Shown here piece by piece: positions 32,178 to 39,999 of a stretch of 55,994 bases of DNA. Position 1 is the first letter of the stretch, and every line of letters begins with the position of its first letter. Where the stretch lies: IMG/VR virus record IMGVR_UViG_3300033155_001375, positions 1 to 55,994 of that record. One strand, given 5' to 3'. Source of the DNA: a virus. The notes beneath the pieces are model-generated. The model was given only the letters and a program-made list of their open reading frames with translations. It searched no databases and had not been told where the DNA came from. Both the position numbers and the translations under genes were made by a program.

Positions 32178-34019
32178 ATGTCCTATGGTCATTCCACCAG
32201 AGCAGTTTCATCACCAATCGCATCAGGTCAACGGGGCCGGATGTCTGTTCCAAAGCGATTTCTCCCTCTCTCCCAGTTCTTCCTTCAGCAAGACAAACCC
32301 ATCGATGGCCAGAAGGTCATGTATGGGCGTCAGGAGCCCGCCAAGAAGAAGGCGTCCAAGGATACGAAAAAACAGCCAGCGTCCACTGACGACCCCAGGG
32401 GGCCTCGGGAGGAGCATATTCTGTGGATGATTGAAGGTGGACCCAAGAGCGGACCCTGGGATAAGCCTCATAAATGTAAGTATTGTGGATCACCTGCGAC
32501 ACGCGACCTCATCTGGGCTGAGGGGAGGGCCTATATCCCTGTCTGTGATGGTCATCGTAAGCGCGGAGAGCATCGCATCCTTGTCAAAAACAGGGACAGC
32601 ATTGCTGCCGCCAAGCCTGTGGTGCAGGAAGCGAAGGTCAATTTCGCTCTGGATGAGTCGGCGGCTCACGCCAAGTCCATCGCTCTGATGCGGTGGCTCT
32701 CGAAGGTGGCCAAGGAGCTTCGGGTGGAGCGGGATGTCTATGTCGTCGGTGGGGCAGTTCGTAACTTCGTCATCGACCAGCCGATCAAGGATGTGGATGT
32801 CGTGTTCGATGCCGTGGCTGTGGGGCGTGGGCGCAATTCAGAATGGTTCGCGAAGCAGCTCCGGAAGAAGATGCCAGCCAAGTCGAGCCTGGCCACCAAT
32901 CAGTATGGAGTGGCCATCATCACCGTGAAGGGGGACTGGGACATCGAGGGGAGCAACCTCAAGGGTGAGGTCATCGAGATTGCCAATGCTCGCTCCGAGA
33001 GCTATGGGGGCGGAGAGGGCAAGGGATACAAGCCATCGGAGATAAAGCCGGCTTCTATCGAGAAGGACATCAAGAGGCGTGAGTTCACATTCAACACGCT
33101 GATGTGGCGTCTGGCTGACTTGGCGAGCGGTCCAGACAAGGCTGAGATCGTTGATCTGACTGGATGTGGGCTTGCGGACCTCAAGGCCGGAACCATGCGA
33201 TGCCCAGCGAGTCCGGACAAGACCTTCTCCGACGATCCCACGAGGATGTTGCGGGCCATCAAATTCACAATCAAGTACGGTTTCAAGATCAGCAAGGACA
33301 CTGAGGCGTCCATCCGGCGTAATGCTGACAAGATTCGCAACGCCCCATCGTCTGCCATCGCGAAGCTCCTCATCGACCCCATTTTGAAAGAGCCGAGGAC
33401 GGCGCCAAAGGCCCTGCGGGAGATGAAGCGTCTGGGGCTCCTCGATGTCGTGGCGAAGATGGTCCGCACAGACAGGCAGTTCGCATCGACGCTGACCAAT
33501 TGGGCCAATGATCAGCGAGTGGGGCTTCTCTTCGACCTGATGGACCTGGGGCTTCCACTGAAGACGAAGCTGGGAGCTTTCACTTCTGACCAGCAGAAGC
33601 GCATCCGGGAGGTGACGGCGACGATGCCCGACACCAAGGCCAGAGACTTTCTTGCAGCTCTAAAGCAGCCAGGAAGGGCGTGGAAGGACAAGCTCTTTTT
33701 CGTGATGCTGTCGACAGAGATGGACGCCGAGAAGGGTCGGGCTATGGGGGATTTGGCGCGGCGCGTCAATAGGGTTGCCCAGGACGTCATGCTCGCCAAT
33801 CCGGAGCTGGCCGATGATCCCCAGAAGCTCAAGGTCGCCATTCGACAGGGGCTCTCAGCTCAAGAGGGCACCACAACGACGGCGAACGTGCCCACCGTAG
33901 CGGTCCCAATCGGTGCCGGTGACGGACGAAAGTTTCTTGATAGACCTGGCAAGAAAAAGAAAAAAGACAAGAAAGACCTATCGACCAGGATGGGGCTTCT
34001 TCTTAGACAACTTTTTTAG
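32178..34019 (+). CDS. tRNA nucleotidyltransferase / poly(A) polymerase-like enzyme with N-terminal zinc ribbon
   Basis: 613 aa. Residues about 98-127 form a zinc ribbon (KCKYCGSPA, VCDGH: C100, C103, C123, H126). From about 175 the protein matches class II CCA-adding enzymes/poly(A) polymerases: YVVGGAVRN, metal-binding DVDVVFD (D205, D207), KRREFTFNTL, DLTGCGLADLKAGTMRCP, and DDPTRMLRAIKF with the T-x-x-S-I-R-R helix after it. All key residues of the head and neck domains appear intact. Such enzymes add nucleotides to RNA 3' ends (tRNA CCA repair or poly(A) tailing). The C-terminus is Lys-rich. Start uncertain: GTG 32172, ATG 32178 and ATG 32241 are possible; the last would begin MSVPKRFLPLSQFF. 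Confidence 0.85.
   Translation: MSYGHSTRAVSSPIASGQRGRMSVPKRFLPLSQFFLQQDKPIDGQKVMYGRQEPAKKKASKDTKKQPASTDDPRGPREEHILWMIEGGPKSGPWDKPHKCKYCGSPATRDLIWAEGRAYIPVCDGHRKRGEHRILVKNRDSIAAAKPVVQEAKVNFALDESAAHAKSIALMRWLSKVAKELRVERDVYVVGGAVRNFVIDQPIKDVDVVFDAVAVGRGRNSEWFAKQLRKKMPAKSSLATNQYGVAIITVKGDWDIEGSNLKGEVIEIANARSESYGGGEGKGYKPSEIKPASIEKDIKRREFTFNTLMWRLADLASGPDKAEIVDLTGCGLADLKAGTMRCPASPDKTFSDDPTRMLRAIKFTIKYGFKISKDTEASIRRNADKIRNAPSSAIAKLLIDPILKEPRTAPKALREMKRLGLLDVVAKMVRTDRQFASTLTNWANDQRVGLLFDLMDLGLPLKTKLGAFTSDQQKRIREVTATMPDTKARDFLAALKQPGRAWKDKLFFVMLSTEMDAEKGRAMGDLARRVNRVAQDVMLANPELADDPQKLKVAIRQGLSAQEGTTTTANVPTVAVPIGAGDGRKFLDRPGKKKKKDKKDLSTRMGLLLRQLF
32628..32650 (+). repeat. 23-base near-palindrome, copy 2 (inside the nucleotidyltransferase gene)
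   Basis: GAAGCGAAG, then GTCAA, then TTTCGCTCT; three differences from the consensus, in the left arm. It lies at the junction between the zinc-ribbon part and the catalytic domain, where it encodes AKVNFAL. Confidence 0.6.
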
Positions 34020-34090
34020 TGGTAGGATAACGAAGAACCGAAGGTGAGGGCACCCTAAACCGGGGCGTCCCGAGGAGTAGGAGCAGGAGA

Positions 34091-35227
34091 ATGGCAGACG
34101 TAAGCAAGGGCGATACAAAGCCCACAATTCAAAAAGGAACCGCAAAAGATTTGGCCGAGCTGGTGAATTTGAGCGGTAACGATCCACAGGTTGATCCAAG
34201 GCCACCAACATCAGAGGAAGTCAGCAAGGCCATCGGAGCTGGTGGTGGCCCAGAGACAGGTACGCCGTCGCCTCAGTTGGAGCGGCTTCGAGCTGCGGCT
34301 GAGAAGGGGAAGACTGAGGGTGGTGGCATCATCCAGGTGAACGAAGCACCTGAGTATGAAACCCTGACCGATGCCCAGCCAGAATCCGGTGTTTTCAGCT
34401 TGGTCGGCGGGTATCTCGACAGGGACGGGGTTCTTCACAAAGAGGTTGAGATTGAGGCCATGGGTGGTCACGAAGAAGACCTCATGGGCAACCGGAAGAT
34501 TCCTATTGTCCTGCGGCTCAACTCTATTCTCTCCAGGGTGGTCAAGCGAATTGGTGGTATCACGGACAGGGGAGACATCGCCAGGGCCGTCTCAGAGATG
34601 CCGTTGGGAACCAGGCAGCACCTTCTCATCGCTATGCGGGTGACCTCGCACTGGCTCACTGAGAAGGATCTGTATAAATTCAATGCTCGATGCCCGAGAT
34701 GCAAGCGTGAGAGCCCTTTCACGTCAAACCTGATGTCTCTGGATCTCTACGAGCCGGATGACCCGTCGAAGCAGCTTCACGAGGTTGAGCTTCCTTACTC
34801 GAAGTCGAAGGCTCAGTGGCGTATTCTCCCGGGCGAGTGGGATCATGCCCTTGATGTGCTGGCGCGAAACAAGGAGATGGCGTCGGACTTTTTGACCCAT
34901 GCCATCATCGCACGCATCGTGTCGATCAATGGCGAGGCCATCGACTTGTCAGTTACAGACGTGCTGACACCGGATAAGCGCAAGGCTAAGCTCTCGAAAA
35001 GGGCGCAGCAGGTTATCAAATGGGCAAAGGCAGCCAAGTCTGTGGACCGAGAGACGCTTCGAGCGGCTTTCCTGGAGCATGAGCCTGGAGTGGATACCGA
35101 CATCGAGTGCGAGTGTAAGAACGAGCGATGCGGTGCTGAGTGGACTGTTACGCTGGACTTGGGGCAAGAGGGTTTTTTCTTCCCGCAGACCACCTCGATG
35201 CGCTCGAAGACGAGATCTTCTACCTGA
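34091..35227 (+). CDS. Tail assembly chaperone, short (unshifted) form
   Basis: 378 aa. Disordered N-terminus (about 1-95), then a core containing HKEVEIEAMGGHEEDLM, of the kind seen in phage tail chaperone and T4 baseplate-hub assembly proteins. It contains a split zinc site: CPRC (C201, C204) and CEC/C (C340, C342, C347). It lies directly before the tape measure gene and has an overlapping -1 frame, the hallmark of lambda G/GT-type chaperones. The unshifted end after the slip site is short (about 15 residues). Preceded by a 71-base gap with GTAGGAGCAGGAG. Confidence 0.75.
   Translation: MADVSKGDTKPTIQKGTAKDLAELVNLSGNDPQVDPRPPTSEEVSKAIGAGGGPETGTPSPQLERLRAAAEKGKTEGGGIIQVNEAPEYETLTDAQPESGVFSLVGGYLDRDGVLHKEVEIEAMGGHEEDLMGNRKIPIVLRLNSILSRVVKRIGGITDRGDIARAVSEMPLGTRQHLLIAMRVTSHWLTEKDLYKFNARCPRCKRESPFTSNLMSLDLYEPDDPSKQLHEVELPYSKSKAQWRILPGEWDHALDVLARNKEMASDFLTHAIIARIVSINGEAIDLSVTDVLTPDKRKAKLSKRAQQVIKWAKAAKSVDRETLRAAFLEHEPGVDTDIECECKNERCGAEWTVTLDLGQEGFFFPQTTSMRSKTRSST
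35170..35179 (+). promoter_or_regulatory. -1 ribosomal frameshift site
   Basis: In the zero frame the codons read GAG GGT TTT TTC. Two overlapping slippery heptamers are present: G-GGT-TTT (35170-35176) and T-TTT-TTC (35173-35179). Both allow re-pairing in the -1 frame, which then runs open to 35379. Confidence 0.8.
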
Positions 35228-35379
35228 TGGAATTCATGCGGCAGGGCTATAATGACATTATGTCAATGCCAATTGGTCGCCGCAAGAGGCTCTGTCAGGA
35301 GAAGGACTATTTCGAGGAGGTCAAGGCCGCACGAAGACGGTCAGCCGAGGCGGCGGCGGGAAGGAGAGGGCGAAGGTAA
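35179..35379 (+). CDS. -1 frame extension of tail assembly chaperone
   Basis: After slippage at 35173-35179 the -1 frame adds about 66 residues, giving a ~429-aa fusion. The added part (ADHLDALEDEIFYLMEFM, then YNDIMSMPIGRRKRL) has the helical, Met/Arg pattern typical of the T domain of tail chaperones and ends very basic (RRRSAEAAAGRRGRR). It abuts the tape measure ATG. No start codon with a ribosome site serves this frame alone, which supports the frameshift. Confidence 0.78.
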   Translation, partial: LPADHLDALEDEIFYLMEFMRQGYNDIMSMPIGRRKRLCQEKDYFEEVKAARRRSAEAAAGRRGRR

Positions 35380-38300
35380 ATGGCTGGTGGCAGTCAAGGG
35401 CGACTGGTTGGCGTCGGGTTCCTGGTAGGAGCTAAGGACGATGGAGCCTCCGAGACCTTTGATAACGTAGCTGAGAGCGCAGATCGTACAGCCGATGCGG
35501 CAGAGGATGCCGGGGAACGTGGTGGTCGCGGAGTAGGAATGCTCAAGCGAGCCCTCGAAGGCATCGCCTCGGTCAACCTCGCCAATATCTCATCCACCTT
35601 AGACAGCATTGCTGATAGGGCTGGCACTGGCGTCGGGGCACAAGCCACTTCGCTCGAGCAGCACTCGGCACAATTCAATCAGACAGCTAGGCTGGCGGAA
35701 GCTCGTCTTGGCTCCATGGGTGGTGCTCTTCGAGCCCATCGTGGGGAGGTGTCGTCACTTGCCTATGCCTATGGGGTGAGCGGAGACGAGTTGTTCAACT
35801 TCATGGCTCCTTTGTCTCGAGTTGGTATCGACATCGAAGACCTTGGGGTGAGCACCCGGGGTCTCGCTGGGCACATTCAGGCTGGGACTATCAATGCTGA
35901 GTCCATGGGTGCTGCCATGGCCGAATTAGCGACGACCTATGAGCTTGGAGCTGAAGGGGCTGGGTCTATTCTCAATCAGGTTATGGCTCTTGGTGACGAG
36001 TTCGGCACAACTGCTGCGTCTGCCCAGGCGTTCCCTGGCATTATGGACACTATCAGGGCTGCGGCTGCGAGATTCCCGGTGATAGCAGAGGATGTCGAAG
36101 GGGTGTCGATGTCTATCGTTGGACTTGGTAACGCCATGTCCAATTTGGGCATGGACCCATCCAGGGCCTTTACTGCGGCGCAGGCGACCTTCAGTGCCCT
36201 TGCGGAGTCTCGTGGGGCATTGACGGACCTGATCACGGGTGTTGGCTCGGCGCTGCCGGATATGGCGACTCAGCTTGGAATTGCGACTAGCGACATCGGC
36301 GGTTCCATCGAGAGCATCTTAGAAGACCCGCTCACGTTCGCGGCGAACATGGGCATTGCAATGAGAGAGGTTGGTGAGTCGACTGTTATGGGTCAGCGGC
36401 TTGTAAGAACCTTGGGTGAGATCAGCCCGGAGCTTCTACAGGTAGCGCGTGATGCTTCTCAGGGTGGTGATGCTATTGCTCGTGTGCAAGAGCCACTGGA
36501 GAACGTGGAGGGGGCATTTGATCGAGCTGGTCGGGCGGCTCTGACAAGCACTCTGACATTCTCCGATCAGCTTGAACGGATGAGAGACTCCTATACGACG
36601 CGGCTCAATTCCATTGGCCGAGCCACTGACACTGGTTTTGTGCAGAGACAGGCTGATGCGTATAAGCGCGTAGGTGATCGCATCGAGGACTTTGCCGGAA
36701 GGTCCGGGCCTCTGGGTGCTCTCACAAGGGGCTTCCTGCGCGTGCGAACCTTTGGCCTTGTCCAGGGCCTTATTCCTGGCCTTGGTGCTCTTGGCGAGGG
36801 GCTGGGTGACACGGCTGAGGCCGCTGGTCCGGTGATGCGAGTCATGGGGGACACGGGGCTCACCAAGAGCTTCTCTGGCCTATTCCAGGCTGGCGGAAGA
36901 CTTGCTGGTGTTACACGTATTCTAGGCACGACTTTCCTTGGTGTTCTTGGCCCGATTGCTCTGGTGGCTGGAGCTGGCTATTTGCTCTATCGCAACTGGG
37001 ACAAACTGGGGGAGATGTGGAGGGGCCTGGGGGACTCTATTGATGATCTGTCAGTCAAATTCCAGAACTGGGTCGATAGAATTGACTGGCAGGACATGGG
37101 AGATAGGGTGGTGAGTGGGGTCATCGCTTTCTTCGATAGGATCGGAAGCGCGTCGGAAGAAGAAGCTCCCAACACAGCCGGTAAGATTGCAGACGCTTTT
37201 AAAAGTATGTTCGAGTCGGCTGCTTATATGGTTGGTGGGCTTGCTGTCGGGATGTGGGATCGGATCATCGAGTGGATCACTAACCCGCCCAATATCGCTG
37301 CCCAGGTAACGAGGGGTGCTCAGGCATTGGGGGCCATGGTTGGTAGTGTCCTCGGCATCGGGATGCTTACTCCTCTTCGGAAAAACATCGTTTCAGCTTT
37401 TGGCAGGCTCTTTGGTGGCTTCGGCGACATCATGACTGGTGGCCGTGGAATCATGGGTGGCGCAGGCACCGCTTTGCGTCGAATCCCTTATGTCGGGGCT
37501 ATTATTGGCGTATTGATGGACCTCCCGCAGATTATCCAGGGTTTCCAGACGGGTGGCATCATCACGGGGCTCAGGGAGCTTTTCGAGAGCGTGGTGGATG
37601 GTCTGCTCATGGGCATTCCGAGTCTCGTCGGGCGTCTCACCGGGACTGAGAACATCGTCGAGAGCATCTTTGACTTCCTCTTCGAGGGATTGAACATCGC
37701 CAACATCCAGGAGGCCATCGACGGAGGTGAGATCGGTCGAGCTATCCTGGAGTCGCTGATGGCTATAAGCGGAGGCGGTTTCGGACGGATGGCCTGGAAT
37801 ACCATCTTTGGTGAGGGCGCCGGGGACGCCATCATGACCGGCATGGGCGGCGTCATGGAGGCCATTGGTAGCATCTTCACCGAGGTTGCCTCAGCTTATA
37901 CAACGGTGGTGGGTCCAGTCTGGGATGCCTTGCAAGAGGCTGGCGGAGAGATCATGGCCATCTTTGGCCAGCTTTGGTCGGACACGCTTCAGCCTCTCTT
38001 TAATGACATCTGGGGCGCAGTCTCTCCGGTGACCGAGGTCTTCGATGACATGGGCAACAAGGTCGATGATATTGCTGGGGCCTTCGACAATGCTGAGGGT
38101 GGCGTCCGTGGCTTCGCTGAGATGGCTGGGGACTTCATCAGGAACAACGTAGCTCCAGCCATCATTTGGCTGGCCGAGAACGCAATTCCGTTGGTTGTTT
38201 CTGCTGTCGAGATATGGGCTGACCGTCTTCGTGGATTAGTGGATTTCTGGCGTTCGGCGTGGCCGACAATCGAGACGGTTTTTGGTCACATCCAAGAAGG

Positions 38301-39666
38301 CTTCTCCGTCATCGGGGACGCCATAACATTCTGGTGGGAGAATGTGGCGAGTCCCATTATTGATATGTGGGTGAGTGTGTGGGACGGCGCTGTCGAGCAT
38401 GTCTTCCCATTGGTCGAGGAGGGCTTCAAAATCATCGGTGATGCTGTGACGTGGTGGTGGGACAGCGTCACGATGCCGGTGCTTAGGGAGCTGCGGGGCT
38501 TCTTCACCTTTGTGATGGATATTATAGAGGCTGCTGGCAGGTGGGTTTTCAATGCTCTTGGAGAGCATGTGACCTGGTGGTGGGAGAATGTTACTCGTCC
38601 TGTTTTCAACACGCTGAGAGTATTTTTCTCGGCGGTTGTTACCGACATTATGGACGCTGGTCGCTTTGCATTCGATTTCCTGGCTACGCATATCACAAGC
38701 AAGATCGAGCAGGCTGCGGTTTCCTTTGAAATTCTGCGGACTAGCTGGGATTTGGTGAAGAATGTTTTATCCACTGGATTCCAGGAGATTGGGGCCAAGA
38801 TCCAGCGATTCTTGACCATCCCATTCATTAGGCTTACTGGGACAATCGTAGGCATGGTGGATATGATTCGCTTGGCTTTTATCGGAGTAAAAGAAGAGAT
38901 TTTGGGGATGTTCCTGACGATTATGCAAGGGTTTCGCAGTCTCGTTGCTGATTCCGGAATCCCATTTGCTGGAACTATCGCCAGTGCGCTTGATGATCCA
39001 ATTGCTGCCATTGAGGGGCGGATCTCAGGAATCACAAACCAAGAAACTGGCGAACGTGCTGTGCTTCAGCGTCAGATCAACGCAGAGAATGCGAGGCGTC
39101 AGGGAGAAATAGATACCAGGAATGCGGAAGTAGACGCATTAGAGGAAAGAAGATTGGCTGCCCAGGCTGCACTAAATGATGCTGGCGCAAACATACAAAC
39201 TCAGCGACGACAGGAGTCGGAACAGAGGGCTGCGATTGTTGCGGCTGCTGCGATTGCTGATGAGCGTGCCGCCGAACAAAGGACTCGTGAGGCGCAGCAA
39301 GAGCGTGAGGACGCAGATGCACGAAGGCAGCAAGCCAGGGCTGGGCGCATAACTGACCGGGAGATAGCGGCGGCTGCTACTGAGGAGGAGCGTGTGGCTC
39401 TTACTGCTGCCAGGGCGGAGACAGACGAGAGGAGAGCTACTGAAGCTGCGGCTGCTGCGAGGCGTGGTGGTGGTGCGAGGCGTGCAGCTCAAAGATCAGG
39501 GCCATCAGCGGCGGATATCGCGAGTGGGCTGGCTGAAGCCATGGCTAGTGGTCCTGGGTCTAGTAGCAACAACCCCAACCATGTCGTCGTGGATGGTGTT
39601 TCGCCGAATGCTCAGACGACTCAACCCAGAACGATTCCGCATCAGTTGCCGGACCTCGAGGGGTAG
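35380..39666 (+). CDS. Tape measure protein
   Basis: 1428 aa, the longest protein in the window. Ala/Gly-rich helical N-terminus (about 1-110), long helical body, hydrophobic stretches at about 510-535 (LGTTFLGVLGPIALVAGAGY) and 690-740, a tandem 41-residue WW(E/D)-x-V repeat at about 970-1090, and an Arg/Ala/Glu coiled coil (1220-1370) before a disordered end. Length is consistent with a tail of roughly 200 nm if about 1.5 angstrom per residue, the usual rule. The ATG follows the chaperone stop directly. Confidence 0.92.
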   Translation: MAGGSQGRLVGVGFLVGAKDDGASETFDNVAESADRTADAAEDAGERGGRGVGMLKRALEGIASVNLANISSTLDSIADRAGTGVGAQATSLEQHSAQFNQTARLAEARLGSMGGALRAHRGEVSSLAYAYGVSGDELFNFMAPLSRVGIDIEDLGVSTRGLAGHIQAGTINAESMGAAMAELATTYELGAEGAGSILNQVMALGDEFGTTAASAQAFPGIMDTIRAAAARFPVIAEDVEGVSMSIVGLGNAMSNLGMDPSRAFTAAQATFSALAESRGALTDLITGVGSALPDMATQLGIATSDIGGSIESILEDPLTFAANMGIAMREVGESTVMGQRLVRTLGEISPELLQVARDASQGGDAIARVQEPLENVEGAFDRAGRAALTSTLTFSDQLERMRDSYTTRLNSIGRATDTGFVQRQADAYKRVGDRIEDFAGRSGPLGALTRGFLRVRTFGLVQGLIPGLGALGEGLGDTAEAAGPVMRVMGDTGLTKSFSGLFQAGGRLAGVTRILGTTFLGVLGPIALVAGAGYLLYRNWDKLGEMWRGLGDSIDDLSVKFQNWVDRIDWQDMGDRVVSGVIAFFDRIGSASEEEAPNTAGKIADAFKSMFESAAYMVGGLAVGMWDRIIEWITNPPNIAAQVTRGAQALGAMVGSVLGIGMLTPLRKNIVSAFGRLFGGFGDIMTGGRGIMGGAGTALRRIPYVGAIIGVLMDLPQIIQGFQTGGIITGLRELFESVVDGLLMGIPSLVGRLTGTENIVESIFDFLFEGLNIANIQEAIDGGEIGRAILESLMAISGGGFGRMAWNTIFGEGAGDAIMTGMGGVMEAIGSIFTEVASAYTTVVGPVWDALQEAGGEIMAIFGQLWSDTLQPLFNDIWGAVSPVTEVFDDMGNKVDDIAGAFDNAEGGVRGFAEMAGDFIRNNVAPAIIWLAENAIPLVVSAVEIWADRLRGLVDFWRSAWPTIETVFGHIQEGFSVIGDAITFWWENVASPIIDMWVSVWDGAVEHVFPLVEEGFKIIGDAVTWWWDSVTMPVLRELRGFFTFVMDIIEAAGRWVFNALGEHVTWWWENVTRPVFNTLRVFFSAVVTDIMDAGRFAFDFLATHITSKIEQAAVSFEILRTSWDLVKNVLSTGFQEIGAKIQRFLTIPFIRLTGTIVGMVDMIRLAFIGVKEEILGMFLTIMQGFRSLVADSGIPFAGTIASALDDPIAAIEGRISGITNQETGERAVLQRQINAENARRQGEIDTRNAEVDALEERRLAAQAALNDAGANIQTQRRQESEQRAAIVAAAAIADERAAEQRTREAQQEREDADARRQQARAGRITDREIAAAATEEERVALTAARAETDERRATEAAAAARRGGGARRAAQRSGPSAADIASGLAEAMASGPGSSSNNPNHVVVDGVSPNAQTTQPRTIPHQLPDLEG
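38287..38655 (+). repeat. 123-base tandem repeat in tape measure gene
   Basis: Three units with exact 123-base (41-codon) spacing. The Trp-Trp pairs start at 38332, 38455 and 38578, in ITFWWENV, VTWWWDSV and VTWWWENV, each followed by (T/A)-x-P-(V/I). Weaker flanking units may extend it on both sides. Confidence 0.7.
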
Positions 39667-39669
39667 GCC

Positions 39670-39999
39670 ATGGCTGTTAGAATTAGAGGGACATCACGGC
39701 AAAAATTTTCCAGGTTACTGGTTATTGACGATGTGGAACATTGGGAGATGCCCGAAAACCCAATCATCGAGGAAGCTCGTGATGACACAATTTACCAAGT
39801 GCAGCAGGAGGATCGTATCGACCTGCTTGCCGATATGTTTTACGGTAACGCGGAGCTGTGGTGGGTCATCGCAATTCTCAATAATCTGAATCTACTTCCG
39901 AACGATCTCAAGCCATTTTCGACCATTCGCATCCCATCGAATAATCGGGTATTCGGTAGCATCTTGAAGCAGGCGGCGAAGAGGAAGGAAGGGAGGTAG
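39670..39999 (+). CDS. LysM-like baseplate protein (gp53/gpX-like)
   Basis: 109 aa. The pattern DTIYQVQQEDRIDLLADMFYGNAELWW, then IAILNNLNLLPNDLKPFSTIRIPS, is the LysM-type fold used by P2 gpX and T4 gp53-type baseplate proteins to bind tail hub or peptidoglycan. Placed between tape measure and hub genes, as usual for P2/Mu-like tails. Confidence 0.75.
   Translation: MAVRIRGTSRQKFSRLLVIDDVEHWEMPENPIIEEARDDTIYQVQQEDRIDLLADMFYGNAELWWVIAILNNLNLLPNDLKPFSTIRIPSNNRVFGSILKQAAKRKEGR

Noticed and set aside
34020-34090. GGGCACCC...GGGGCGTCCC in the gap before the chaperone gene as a terminator
   Set aside because: Pairing is limited to short 3-base G/C runs with mismatches and no T-run follows.
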